A DNA stretch of 64,000 bases from Butyrivibrio fibrisolvens (GTDB lineage: Bacteria; Bacillota; Clostridia; Lachnospirales; Lachnospiraceae). The notes under the pieces are model-generated. The model worked only from the letters and a program-made list of their open reading frames with translations. It was not told where the DNA came from and searched no databases. The stretch is from positions 496,001 to 560,000 of the forward strand of contig NZ_CP146963.1 of assembly GCF_037113525.1 (NCBI RefSeq), given 5' to 3'. Made by a program: the position numbers and the translations under genes. This document shows, piece by piece, positions 25,125 to 34,441 of the stretch; the stretch's first letter is position 1; each line of letters opens with the position of its first letter.

Positions 25125-26729
25125 ATGAGTGCAAAGATTAAAAAGAAGACGTGGAAAAGGTTTATCAAGTGGGGAGTAATTGCAGTAATAATTGTAGCAG
25201 TGGTTCTGTATTTCAGGAATGCAGCCAAAAATGTAACGCAATCTTTATATACAGATGATGTTGCGTCTCTTAGAGATATTCAGACATATCATACATTTAC
25301 AGGTACTACTGAACCTGTAAATTCTTCAGAAGTAATCCCGGCAGTAACAGGAGTAAAGGTAACAGAGGTCATGGTTGAAGTCGGCGATGAAGTTAAAGCC
25401 GGAGATGTCATCATGACGCTTGATACTTATAGTATACAAAGTTCAATAGATCAGTTATCTGCTTCTATGGATATAAATGATGCTACTAGTGCTATCAGTA
25501 TAGCTCAGGCTCAGAAGTCCTACGATGATCTTAAGTATGAAATTGATAATGGTCTAAATGTATCACTTCAGAATGCTCTTAGCGGAATCGATACAGCTTT
25601 TGCAAATCTCGTATCTGCCCAGGAGAATTATAATAACGAAGTTGAGCTTAATAACAGACAGCTTTCAGATAAGATAAGCTCTGCAATACACAGTGTTGAT
25701 ACAGCCTATTCTACTGTATCAAGTGCGCAGACTACTCTTTCAAGAGCTCAGGAAGATCTTTCCAAAGCTGAAGATAACGGCCTTAGCGGAGATTCACTTA
25801 CAAACTATAAAAGAGCTGTAGAAGATGCCCAGTCTTCCGTTGACAGCGCATGGGACAGTTATAACTACGCAGTATCCCAGTATGAAGCTGCCAAGATGAA
25901 AGAAGAGGATTCACTGACTCAGCTCTATGATTCTCTTATCACAGCACAGATAAACTATCTTAATGCTATAGATTCATATAATGCAGCAGTCCTTGCAGTC
26001 AATCAGGAGCTTGAAGGATATCAGCTTACGATCCAGTCTGCTGTAGCTCAGAGCAATGACTCTGTTAACCAGCTTAAGCTTGCAGATCTTCAAAAGCAAT
26101 TGTCTGACTGCACTATCACAGCTCCAAGAGATGGAATAATATCAGCTCTTCCTGTAGAAGTTGGATCTTATGTGGCATCTGCAGGTAGTGTTGCAACTGT
26201 TACAGATTATAGTGAGATGAAGATAGCAGTCAAGATCGGTGAGTATGACATCCTTGGTGTTAACGAAGGAGACAGCGTTATCGTATCTATTGATGCACTT
26301 GATGCTACATATGACGGTACTATCAAAAAGATCGCCAAGGCTGCTACTGTACAGGGCGGTGTATCCTATTTCGAAGCAGAAGTTGAGATAGAGGCTGATG
26401 AAGTAGTAAGAAGTGGTATGAGCGCAGAAGTTAAGCTCATCATAGATGATGTATCACAGGTAGTATCTGTACCAAGCGGTGCAGTACAGTCAGATTCAGA
26501 AGGTAATTATTTTGTATATATAAAAGATATATCTGACCCTAAGAACACAACCCCTGTTCAAAAGCCTGTAACTATCGGCGTATCAGACGGATCTTATACT
26601 CAGATCATAGAAGGCATTTCTGATGGTGATGCTATCCTTGTTCCAAAGACTGATTCCATGGCACTTTTAATGGAAGAGATGTCAGGCGGAAGTGTCGCTA
26701 CCTCTAGTGAAGGTGGTGCCAATGAGTAA
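25125..26729 (+). CDS. Efflux periplasmic-adaptor (HlyD/MacA-like) subunit
   Basis: A 534-residue membrane-fusion-type adaptor: a cytoplasmic basic start, one membrane helix (about 16-32), a lipoyl/biotinyl half-motif (GVKVTEVMVEVGDEVKAGDV), a long helical hairpin (about 95-320, with SAQTTLSRAQEDLSKAEDNG-type repeats), the second lipoyl half (CTITAPRDGIISALPVEVGS) and beta-barrel domains. In Gram-positives such adaptors work with MacB-type ABC proteins, here the next two genes. The stop overlaps the start of the ATPase by 8 bp. Substrate unknown; peptides or toxic compounds are usual. Confidence 0.9.
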   Translation: MSAKIKKKTWKRFIKWGVIAVIIVAVVLYFRNAAKNVTQSLYTDDVASLRDIQTYHTFTGTTEPVNSSEVIPAVTGVKVTEVMVEVGDEVKAGDVIMTLDTYSIQSSIDQLSASMDINDATSAISIAQAQKSYDDLKYEIDNGLNVSLQNALSGIDTAFANLVSAQENYNNEVELNNRQLSDKISSAIHSVDTAYSTVSSAQTTLSRAQEDLSKAEDNGLSGDSLTNYKRAVEDAQSSVDSAWDSYNYAVSQYEAAKMKEEDSLTQLYDSLITAQINYLNAIDSYNAAVLAVNQELEGYQLTIQSAVAQSNDSVNQLKLADLQKQLSDCTITAPRDGIISALPVEVGSYVASAGSVATVTDYSEMKIAVKIGEYDILGVNEGDSVIVSIDALDATYDGTIKKIAKAATVQGGVSYFEAEVEIEADEVVRSGMSAEVKLIIDDVSQVVSVPSGAVQSDSEGNYFVYIKDISDPKNTTPVQKPVTIGVSDGSYTQIIEGISDGDAILVPKTDSMALLMEEMSGGSVATSSEGGANE

Positions 26730-27435
26730 TATAGTTACAGATAATAGCGACAAGATCCTTGTCATGCGAGATATCTGCAAGGACTATGTTATGGGAGGCG
26801 AGACGCTGCACGTTCTTAAGAATGTAGATCTCTCTGTAAAAAGAGGTCAGTTTCTTGCAATCCTTGGTCCTTCCGGATCAGGTAAATCAACCCTAATGAA
26901 CATCATTGGATGCCTTGATGTACCTACAAGCGGTGAATACGAACTTTCTGGCCGCGTTATAGCAGATGAGGATGAAACATCACTTGCTAATATAAGAAAT
27001 AAAGAAATCGGATTTATATTTCAGTCTTTCTACCTTCTTCAAAGGCAGACTGCATTTGAAAATGTTGAACTACCACTTATATATGCAGGAATGCCTGAAA
27101 AAAAGAGAAAGGAAAGAGTAGAAGAAGTTCTTGAAAAAGTAGGTCTTGCTGACAAGATGTACAATCTTCCAAATCAGCTCTCCGGTGGTCAGCAGCAAAG
27201 AGTTGCCATAGCAAGAGCCGTATCTACTAACCCTACTATACTTCTTGCAGATGAGCCTACAGGTGCTCTTGATCAAAAGACAGGTGCTGCTGTTATGGAT
27301 CTGTTCCATTCCTTAAACGAAGAAGGAAGAACAATCATTATGATCACTCATGACAGAAAAATAGCCGGACATGCAAGACGTATAGTAAAGATCCTGGACG
27401 GAATCATAAGTGAAGGAGATGTCGAAGATGCGTAA
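26722..27435 (+). CDS. MacB/LolD-type ABC transporter ATP-binding protein
   Basis: A 237-residue ATPase of the MacB/Lol/FtsE group: Walker A GPSGSGKST, Q-loop FIFQSFYLLQRQTAFENV, signature LSGGQQQRV, Walker B ILLADEPTGALD and H-loop MITHD. The ATG at 26722 follows AAGGTGG and overlaps the adaptor stop; the upstream frame from 26692 lies within the adaptor gene. It energises the permease encoded next, whose start it overlaps by 8 bp. Confidence 0.94.
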   Translation: MSNIVTDNSDKILVMRDICKDYVMGGETLHVLKNVDLSVKRGQFLAILGPSGSGKSTLMNIIGCLDVPTSGEYELSGRVIADEDETSLANIRNKEIGFIFQSFYLLQRQTAFENVELPLIYAGMPEKKRKERVEEVLEKVGLADKMYNLPNQLSGGQQQRVAIARAVSTNPTILLADEPTGALDQKTGAAVMDLFHSLNEEGRTIIMITHDRKIAGHARRIVKILDGIISEGDVEDA

Positions 27436-28630
27436 AATTATTGGAATGATCACAGAAAGCATCAAGATGTCTGTCCAGAATATAAAGAGCAACAAGATGC
27501 GTTCTTTCCTTACCATGTTGGGAATCATGATCGGTGTTGCATCAGTAATCGGTCTTATCACTATAGTACAGACAGCTACAGATTATGTTATGGGTCAGTT
27601 TTCTGAACTTGGTGCAGGCACTATAACGGTTATGACTCCCGGAACATCTCTTAAGGCAGGACTTTCTGAAAAGGACATTGATACATTAAGAAATCTTGAT
27701 GGCGTAGATGGTATTGCACCTTCTGTATCGACTACAGTTTCTGCTGTACAGGACGGTGAAATATATGACAACGTTACAATGGACGGCGTTGACGTAAGCT
27801 ATTTTGCCCACAATGACATTATCGAAGAAGGAAGATCCTTCAGAGAATTTGAGGCTGACGGTTATACTCAGGTCTGCATTGTTGATAAGACATTTACAGA
27901 TAAAGTCCTGAAAAAAAGAAATGTGATCGGACAGACCGTTCATATCGGCGGATATGATTATCTTATTATTGGTATACAGGGTGACAGCACCAATCTCTCT
28001 GCAGCATATTCTGATAACAGTAACTCTGATGGAAGTGTAATGGTGCCATACAGAAATGTTATGAGGATGACCTTTACCAATAATATTTCGAACTTAAATG
28101 TATATGTCAAAGACGGAGCATCTACAAGTGACGTAGAGACAGCCCTTCGTCAGGAGCTTGACCGTATTTACAATAAAGCAGATAACGCCTTTTCCGTTAT
28201 CAATCTTGAATCACTTGTTAATGTAATGGGATCTGTTCAGTCGATGCTTACTTCCATGCTGGGCGGTATAGCTTCCATAGCCTTACTTGTAGGCGGAATA
28301 GGTATCATGAACATGATGCTTACATCTGTATCTGAGAGGACCAAAGAGATAGGTCTTCGTAAGGCACTTGGCGCAGAGCCTGCCAGAATACAGGTACAGT
28401 TCCTTATGGAATCAATAATACTGTCACTTATGGGCGGATTTATTGGAATACTGCTTGGACTTGTCATAGCTTATATAGGATCAAGTCTTATGGATGTAGC
28501 ATTTACTATATCCTGGGGTGCTATAGCACTTGGAGTCGGGTTTTCAGCGGCGGTCGGAATCATATTTGGATGGATGCCGGCAAGAAGGGCAAGCCAGCTT
28601 AATCCTATTGATGCATTAAGATCAGAGTGA
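27428..28630 (+). CDS. MacB-type ABC transporter permease
   Basis: A 400-residue permease with one N-terminal membrane helix (about 20-45, FLTMLGIMIGVASVIGLI), a large extracytoplasmic MacB-periplasmic-core domain (about 50-255) and three C-terminal helices (FtsX domain) with the conserved IGIMNMMLTSVSERTKEIGLR loop, written here as IGIMNMMLTSVSERTKEIG. ATG at 27428 with AAGGAG upstream, overlapping the ATPase stop. Together with the adaptor and ATPase it forms a tripartite-like Gram-positive exporter. Confidence 0.94.
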   Translation: MRKIIGMITESIKMSVQNIKSNKMRSFLTMLGIMIGVASVIGLITIVQTATDYVMGQFSELGAGTITVMTPGTSLKAGLSEKDIDTLRNLDGVDGIAPSVSTTVSAVQDGEIYDNVTMDGVDVSYFAHNDIIEEGRSFREFEADGYTQVCIVDKTFTDKVLKKRNVIGQTVHIGGYDYLIIGIQGDSTNLSAAYSDNSNSDGSVMVPYRNVMRMTFTNNISNLNVYVKDGASTSDVETALRQELDRIYNKADNAFSVINLESLVNVMGSVQSMLTSMLGGIASIALLVGGIGIMNMMLTSVSERTKEIGLRKALGAEPARIQVQFLMESIILSLMGGFIGILLGLVIAYIGSSLMDVAFTISWGAIALGVGFSAAVGIIFGWMPARRASQLNPIDALRSE

Positions 28631-28649
28631 TTTTTGAATGCGTTATTGA

Positions 28650-28800
28650 AAGAGATTAAGTGACGGGCAGATATAAATATAATCATAATAAAGATAAGCT
28701 AAATAAAGAAAATCAAGATTAAGATAATCAGTATCAATAAAGTCTGGATTAAGAAAACTAAGATCAAGAAAACTTATATTAAGAAAAATAATTATTATGA
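28650..28800 (+). other. A-rich, G-poor degenerate repeat region before the secreted protein
   Basis: Between the exporter and the next gene the plus strand is a purine-rich run with repeated ATTAAGAAAA and AAGATCAAGAAAAC units (about eight imperfect copies). No hairpin or open frame is apparent. It would make an unstructured, A-rich leader for the downstream gene. Confidence 0.5.
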
Positions 28801-28813
28801 GAGGATTGAGATT

Positions 28814-29518
28814 ATGAAAAAGAGCTTTGGAAAGAAGATGCTTAAGGTTGTTACGTTAGGCGTAACCGGCGTTATAGCCGCATCCATTATGCTTACACCT
28901 ATAACAGCAAGTGCAGGGCCTGCATACGATAGTGATTTTACCAAGACATATGTATTTGAAACCCTTATTAAGCCTGCACTTACAAATCCATATACAGATG
29001 ATAACGGCATCTATGAGCAGCTTGAGCTGTGCTTTAGGTACCGCGTTATGACTATGGGCGAAGTCCTTGATATGTATGATCATGGATATACAGTTCCTGT
29101 AACAGTCCTTGAAAGACTCTACAAAGCAGGCTGGATCAACAGCTACGTATATCACAGGGCAGCAGGACTTGTACCTACACCTGAGGATATGAGCGATGTA
29201 TTTGATTATGTATATTATTACAATGCAAATCCTGATCTTCAGGCTGTGTTTGGACTTAACGAAGAAGCTCTTTTCCAGCATTTCCTTCTGTGCGGAATGG
29301 CAGAGGGTAGAAGGGCCAGTGTGAATTTTGATCCTATCTATTTTAAAAACAGATATCCTGATATAGCAGCTGAGCTTGGCGATGATATGGCTGAATACTA
29401 TATTCACTACATAATCCATGCTGTTGAACAGGGAAGAGTTGGAAGCCCTGAGGATCAGGCAGAGAAAATCGACCACTTAAATGATTATGCTAATGAAAAT
29501 GACCCAAGATATCATTAG
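28814..29518 (+). CDS. Secreted protein with two NPDL-type repeats
   Basis: A 234-residue exported protein: signal peptide about 1-34 with an A-S-A cleavage site, a helical domain about 40-120, then two related repeats of about 37 residues, each of the pattern F-D/Y-x-Y-Y-x-x-N/R-x-P-D-L/I followed by a histidine/tyrosine-rich helix and G-x-x-x-GR (YNANPDLQAVFG ... GMAEGRR; KNRYPDIAAELG ... VEQGR). Such repeats recur in Lachnospiraceae surface proteins and are presumed binding modules. No catalytic motif is seen. Confidence 0.7.
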   Translation: MKKSFGKKMLKVVTLGVTGVIAASIMLTPITASAGPAYDSDFTKTYVFETLIKPALTNPYTDDNGIYEQLELCFRYRVMTMGEVLDMYDHGYTVPVTVLERLYKAGWINSYVYHRAAGLVPTPEDMSDVFDYVYYYNANPDLQAVFGLNEEALFQHFLLCGMAEGRRASVNFDPIYFKNRYPDIAAELGDDMAEYYIHYIIHAVEQGRVGSPEDQAEKIDHLNDYANENDPRYH

Positions 29519-29611
29519 TATGACAATTTTTTAACTGAGTGAAGAATTCTGCCATTTTTTCCGATAATAATCTAGAACTTGTTTTAATAGGTTTTGGAGG
29601 ACAGATATTAG

Positions 29612-32293
29612 ATGGCTCTGTTTGACTTTACATTTCTGACCGGAAAAAACGCAAAAAAAGGAATTCAATACAGATCTGTCTGGAAAGATTTTGAGGACGG
29701 TTCATCTGCGGCGCTTCTATCATACGTCGGAGATATGTTTAAGTGCGACCGCGTATTGGTACTGCTTCGTACACCTGAAGATACATACAGATGCACTGAT
29801 GAGTGGTGTGGCGAAGGCGTTAAGTCTGTAAGAGATCAGCTTCAGGAGCTGACCTGGCTTGACATGATGCCATGGCTTGACGTTGTCGAAGACGGAAGAG
29901 TTACGATAATAGAAGATGTCGAAAGTATAAAAGAAACTAACGAAGAGCTTTACGAAAAGCTTCAACAATTTAATCCTAAAGCCGTTATCATGGGCCAGCT
30001 TTCACATATGGGTGAAGATCTGGGCTTTTGGCTTGTTGTAAATCCTGCCTTGGAAAATATACAGAATGTTTCTGCGATTTTCCAGGGCATTTTTTATCTT
30101 GTTGGAAATCTCTATCACAGTCAGGGTACTATCGAAAAGCTTAAGGATATTGGCTTTACAGATAAGCTCACAGGCGCAGCTAACCGTAATGCCTTAACTA
30201 GAGATATTGAGCTTTTCAGAGTCGGAGCTCCGCTTGCCATTTTGTTTGCAGATCTTAACGGCATGAAGGAGATCAACGATACTGAAGGCCATGAAGCAGG
30301 AGACCGCCTTCTTAAAAGGGCCTGCGATGCCATAAGAGAAGTTTTCCCTCCTGATTCACTTTACAGGATCGGCGGCGACGAATTTCTTGTTATCCTGTCT
30401 GATATAGAGAAGGCTGAGTTCTTTGAAAAAGAGGTCAAGGTACGTGAGAGCTTTAAGGCTCATGATGTTCAGGTTGCCATAGGTGCTGTTTATGCGGACA
30501 GCTATGCAAGAAACTTTGATGAACTTAAGTCGCAGGCGGATGACCTTATGTACAAGGACAAAAAGTCATCCTATAAGACCTTCGAAGAAGGTGAAGAGAC
30601 AAGTAGCAGACCTGATGAAGTAATGGAAGTATATCCTCAGGAAAACGGCTATAGAGTTATCTACTGCGTTCCCCACAAATATGAGGACAGAGGCGGACGT
30701 GAGAAGACAGGTATTTTCTCCCAGAAACTGAATTCGATCGCAGATCACCAGATACATCCAAGTGATAAGCTTAAATATCTGGACTTCTGGAATGTATCAT
30801 CTCTTATAACTAATCTTGAAAAAAGACATAGAGAAGATGCGGCAATAATCAAGTACCGTGCACGTACAGTGGACGGCTTCTGGTGCTGGGTAGAAGAGCA
30901 GATCACCATGATGCGCCGCGGCAACAACAAGATAGTTCTTATCAGTTCTCTTCGAGATATAAGCGATCAGCGTGAAAGAGAGCCTATATCAGAAAATCTT
31001 ACAAGCAGTTCTGAAGATTATGTCGCCCAGAAGCAGCTTTATCTAAATAAGAAATTTACTCAGCAGGCAGAAGACTGGCTTTCTCAGAGAAGAGAAGGCG
31101 AGCCGGTATGTACTATTGCTGTAAATCTGGGACACCTTCGCCTTTATAATGATACCTTTGGTAGGGCAGCAGGAGATAAGCTCATTCAGATGGCTACAGG
31201 TGCGATCAATCAGGCAGCTTATATGCTGCATGGACTTGCTGCATATCTTGGAGGCGACAATTTCTGCGTACTTGGACTTATGGTCGATCATGGCACAGCT
31301 GACAATCTTGCAGATTATGTAAGAAAAAATCTAAGGGAATACCGCCTTGATGGAGGCTTTGCCCCGGCTGTAGGAATATATACAACAAGTGATAGAAAAG
31401 AAACCTTTGCTACAATGCATGATAGGGCCCTGATAGCCCTGTCCAGTGTTAAGGACAATTATACTGAGCATGTGCATGTATATAGCGACAGTGATTTCAG
31501 GACTGAAACTGAAAGCAAGAGACTTCACGTCCAGGAAATACAGATGGCGCTTATTCAGGATGAGTTCAAATGCTATATGCAGCCAATAGTTGAGATAGAT
31601 ACAGGAAGGATAGTTGGAGCGGAATCTCTTATCAGATGGCAGAGAGGTATTAATCTCTTAAGAGCAGAAAGCTTTATAGATATCCTTGAAGAGAGCGGAT
31701 ATATTCTTTCTCTGGATATCAGGATGTGGAGAAGTCTCTTTGGCTGGATGAAAGAGATGAAAGAAAAAGGTATTAGTGTGCCACCATGTTCTATAAATAT
31801 CGCTCATGTTGACTTCCACTATGTTAAAGTGGCAGAGACGCTTATAAAGCTTTTGAGTGAGTACGGGCTTGATTCGAAGCTGCTTTTGGTTGAGCTGTCT
31901 GAACTTACATATGCTGATGATCCTGAGAATATCAGCAGTCAGATCGATATTATGAGAAGCGCAGGGATCAAAGTGTTTATGGATGACAGTGGCTGCGGAT
32001 TTGACAGCTTCAGAATGCTCTATGGAACGACCCTTGACGGCATCAAGATGAATCAGAGTTACCTTAGCATGCTTCCTATGGCAAGTAAGGCTTTTAACCC
32101 TGTTAAGATGATGCTGGATGTGGGCAGGGAAGGAAATATCCCTGTAATATCCGAAGGGGCTGAGACACGCGAGCAGGTCGAAAACCTCAAGGGCATCGGG
32201 TGCAGATACATCCAGGGCAACTGCTACTATCGGCCGATGACACTGGCAGATTTCGAAAAACTCCTTATTAAGAAAGGCCATGGAGGTAGTTGA
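29612..32293 (+). CDS. Cytoplasmic c-di-GMP protein: GGDEF, PAS-like, degenerate GGDEF, EAL
   Basis: 893 residues with no membrane segment. After a sensor-like N terminus (about 1-170), a GGDEF domain has an intact active site (YRIGGDEF near 253), so it should make c-di-GMP. A PAS-like region (about 330-465) precedes a second GGDEF with an altered loop (YLGGDNF near 546). The EAL domain (about 640-885) keeps several acidic residues but reads ESL for EAL near 669 and DDSGCGFDS for DDFGTGYSS, so hydrolysis is doubtful. GGAGG lies 11 bases before the ATG. It sits downstream of the exporter and secreted protein. Confidence 0.88.
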   Translation: MALFDFTFLTGKNAKKGIQYRSVWKDFEDGSSAALLSYVGDMFKCDRVLVLLRTPEDTYRCTDEWCGEGVKSVRDQLQELTWLDMMPWLDVVEDGRVTIIEDVESIKETNEELYEKLQQFNPKAVIMGQLSHMGEDLGFWLVVNPALENIQNVSAIFQGIFYLVGNLYHSQGTIEKLKDIGFTDKLTGAANRNALTRDIELFRVGAPLAILFADLNGMKEINDTEGHEAGDRLLKRACDAIREVFPPDSLYRIGGDEFLVILSDIEKAEFFEKEVKVRESFKAHDVQVAIGAVYADSYARNFDELKSQADDLMYKDKKSSYKTFEEGEETSSRPDEVMEVYPQENGYRVIYCVPHKYEDRGGREKTGIFSQKLNSIADHQIHPSDKLKYLDFWNVSSLITNLEKRHREDAAIIKYRARTVDGFWCWVEEQITMMRRGNNKIVLISSLRDISDQREREPISENLTSSSEDYVAQKQLYLNKKFTQQAEDWLSQRREGEPVCTIAVNLGHLRLYNDTFGRAAGDKLIQMATGAINQAAYMLHGLAAYLGGDNFCVLGLMVDHGTADNLADYVRKNLREYRLDGGFAPAVGIYTTSDRKETFATMHDRALIALSSVKDNYTEHVHVYSDSDFRTETESKRLHVQEIQMALIQDEFKCYMQPIVEIDTGRIVGAESLIRWQRGINLLRAESFIDILEESGYILSLDIRMWRSLFGWMKEMKEKGISVPPCSINIAHVDFHYVKVAETLIKLLSEYGLDSKLLLVELSELTYADDPENISSQIDIMRSAGIKVFMDDSGCGFDSFRMLYGTTLDGIKMNQSYLSMLPMASKAFNPVKMMLDVGREGNIPVISEGAETREQVENLKGIGCRYIQGNCYYRPMTLADFEKLLIKKGHGGS

Positions 32294-32297
32294 GGCC

Positions 32298-32460
32298 GGG
32301 ACTTGGGCAAATAATATCATACGCCTCATGTAAAAAAGATCTCGAATTATCTAAGGGGATTATCCGCTTACGTGGACACGCTGTACTGCAGCTCCTAATC
32401 CCCTAAGATAATTCGTGATCTTTTTTAAAATCGGCGTATGATATTATTTGCCCAAGTCCC
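32298..32460. repeat. 163-bp near-perfect inverted repeat between convergent genes
   Basis: The outer 28 bp (32298-32325) are a perfect inverted copy of the right end (to 32460). After a short internal loop AAAAAAGATC pairs with GATCTTTTTT, and a further 20-bp arm (CGAATTATCTAAGGGGATTA) pairs with one mismatch, leaving a 33-base loop. The A-tract and T-tract inside would let it terminate both transcripts. Size and perfection also suggest a palindromic mobile (MITE-like) element. No obvious target duplication flanks it. Confidence 0.85.
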
Positions 32461-32486
32461 TGATCTCAGCTATCGCGATGGGGCAA

Positions 32487-32942
32487 TTATTGATTGCCAT
32501 ACTGAGAGATATCGATATTACCGTACTCATCTGCCAGATATTTGTCATATAGTTCCTGGAGATCTTCGACATTTTCCTCAGAGAGGTTTTCCTGTACGTA
32601 TTCGGCGGCGCTTTCCATGTCGCCATTTGAAACGTATGAAGATATGGTTGAGACTGCTTCTGAATCAACGTTCTCTTCAATGATAGTATTGAGTTTTTCC
32701 TGGTCTTCAGGATCCATAGAATTGAGGACTTCTTCTACTTCTTCTGAAGTTACGGATACGCCGGAAGATGCGGCTACTTGTTCGATTACGTTGGATACGG
32801 CGTAGTTAACAGCCTTTTTCTTGAGTATTGCATCCCATACTGCGATCTTAAATATGAATATTACAAGTCCAAGGATTACTAGCATTAAAAGGAACTGAAC
32901 GAGTTTTGCTCCTGAACTCTTCTTTTTTCTGCGCTTTGCCAT
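32487..32942 (-). CDS. Small single-pass membrane protein
   Basis: 151 residues: a very basic start (AKRRKKKSS), one membrane helix (about 14-34), then an acidic, helical extracytoplasmic or cytoplasmic tail with EEVEEVLNSM and ENVEDLQELYDKY. The topology rule places the N terminus inside. GGAGGAA is six bases before the ATG. I do not recognise a family. The 3' end abuts the large inverted repeat. Confidence 0.7.
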   Translation of the reverse strand: MAKRRKKKSSGAKLVQFLLMLVILGLVIFIFKIAVWDAILKKKAVNYAVSNVIEQVAASSGVSVTSEEVEEVLNSMDPEDQEKLNTIIEENVDSEAVSTISSYVSNGDMESAAEYVQENLSEENVEDLQELYDKYLADEYGNIDISQYGNQ

Positions 32943-33170
32943 GTATTTCCTCCAAGTGTGATTATTGCTATCTGAAATAATTGAATATTATGATGGCTGC
33001 TTACAATTTTATACGTGATTCAAAAAGCCCTCATAGCCATGATTATAAAACAGTGAGAGAGGATGTACAATAAGATATGGTAAAGTAGTATATGAAGGTA
33101 ATGGGAGAGAATTTGATAGTTGAAATCTTTAAGATGAGATTTGGTGTTACAAAAATCTTAGTTCTTTCAT

Positions 33171-33192
33171 TTCACTTGCGACACGAGGTTAA
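33171..33192 (+). repeat. Dispersed 22-bp repeat, copy 2
   Basis: Same repeat as at 711 and 42743, with two differences; its GAGGTTAA lies just before the ATG at 33195. Confidence 0.6.
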
Positions 33193-33194
33193 AT

Positions 33195-34265
33195 ATGGTG
33201 AAGAATAGTAAAAATATTATTAGTATTCTTTTGGTGATGGTGTTGCTATGTCAGGGGTGTGGACATTCGGCAGATGGTGTGACAGGAAGTGGTACTGCTG
33301 TAACAGATGTTGCAGGTACTTCTTTGACAGACAGCATTCGCTCAGATTCAGGGACTGATAATAGCTCAGCTGATAACAGTGCGGAGAATATATCTGGTAC
33401 AGAAAATACGGGTAAAGATAGCTCGAATACAGGAAAAACAGATTCGGAGAAAGCGGATACAGAACAGCCAAATACTGATAGTTCTAATACTAATAGTTCT
33501 AATACTAATAGTTCGAATACCGACCAGTCGAATGCTGATAAATCAAATACAGATAAGTCAGATGCAGAGCAATCAAATACAGATTCTTCCGTAATAGAAG
33601 AACAGAATGATACGACGAAAGAGAATAACACAATGACACCTGAAATAAGCGAAAAAGATTTTTATATAGCGATGATATCCGACGAGATATTTGCAAGAAT
33701 GAAGGGTAAATCCTATAAGGATGATTGCAATGTTCCTATAGAAGATCTTAGATATATTCATATTCTTCATAAGAATCTTGAGGGGAATACTTTAGAGGGC
33801 GAGATGGTATGTCATGAAATAATTGCACAGGATCTTCTTGAGATATTCGAAGAGTTATATCTTAATAACTATCCTATCGAACGTGTGGAACTTGTTGATA
33901 ACTATGATGCAGATGATGAGACTTCCATGACGGCTAATAACTCATCATGCTTTAATTACAGGTGTATATCTCATACTACTAAGATTTCTAAACACGGCCT
34001 TGGAATAGCTGTTGATATTAATCCTTTGTATAATCCCTATACCAAGATAGTTGATGGTACAAGGACAATTGAGCCGGCAGCAGGTGCACCTTACCTCGAT
34101 AGGGAGGCAGACTTTCCTTACAAGATAGATGAAAATGACCTTTGCTATAAACTCTTTATTGAGCATGGATTTCAATGGGGAGGAAGCTGGACTAATTCCA
34201 AGGACTATCAGCACTTTGAGCTACCTGATGCTGTAGCTGACGAACTAAGAGCCAAGTATAAATAG
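33195..34265 (+). CDS. Lipoprotein with M15-family (D-Ala-D-Ala carboxypeptidase-like) peptidase domain
   Basis: 356 residues: a signal peptide with lipobox (LCQGC), a long low-complexity Asn/Ser/Thr/Asp linker (about 25-150, including exact NTNSS repeats), then a peptidase domain of the M15 type. The zinc-binding pattern is present: SKHGLGIAVDINP (H-x6-D) near residue 273 and DYQHFELP near 340. Such enzymes trim peptidoglycan stem peptides outside the membrane; the linker presumably spans the wall. Start ATG at 33195 with GAGG from the dispersed repeat. Confidence 0.85.
   Translation: MVKNSKNIISILLVMVLLCQGCGHSADGVTGSGTAVTDVAGTSLTDSIRSDSGTDNSSADNSAENISGTENTGKDSSNTGKTDSEKADTEQPNTDSSNTNSSNTNSSNTDQSNADKSNTDKSDAEQSNTDSSVIEEQNDTTKENNTMTPEISEKDFYIAMISDEIFARMKGKSYKDDCNVPIEDLRYIHILHKNLEGNTLEGEMVCHEIIAQDLLEIFEELYLNNYPIERVELVDNYDADDETSMTANNSSCFNYRCISHTTKISKHGLGIAVDINPLYNPYTKIVDGTRTIEPAAGAPYLDREADFPYKIDENDLCYKLFIEHGFQWGGSWTNSKDYQHFELPDAVADELRAKYK
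33471..33515 (+). repeat. 15-bp tandem repeat in the lipoprotein linker
   Basis: Three consecutive units of AATACTAATAGTTCT (one or two changes) encode NTNSS. It could change copy number by slippage without shifting the frame. Confidence 0.8.
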
Positions 34266-34317
34266 CTACGTGAGAGGGTAAGAATCATCCCTGCGACAAT
34301 AGAATTCATGATACAAG

Positions 34318-34363
34318 AAAAGCTGAATGACTATCCGTTTCTGGATAGCCATTCAGCTTTTTT
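34318..34363. terminator. Bidirectional terminator
   Basis: AAAAGCTGAATG followed by CTATCC pairs with GGATAGCCATTCAGCTTTTTT; A- and T-runs on the two sides serve the convergent peptidase and exporter genes. Confidence 0.85.
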
Positions 34364-34441
34364 AACAATATAGTATTGAAAAAGTATTCCTGCTTCGATG
34401 CAACTGAACTAGTGCATCAGGATGATCTTTTTAGGACCGGA

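Noticed and set aside
29612..32293. Calling the protein a certain c-di-GMP hydrolase
   Set aside because: ESL and DDSGCGFDS differ from key EAL positions, so only the synthase activity is supported.
31658..32329. 223-residue minus-strand frame
   Set aside because: It is antisense to the EAL domain and shows no independent features.
33251..33631. Minus-strand frame rich in Leu/Ser/Val
   Set aside because: It is the shadow of the low-complexity linker of the peptidase lipoprotein.
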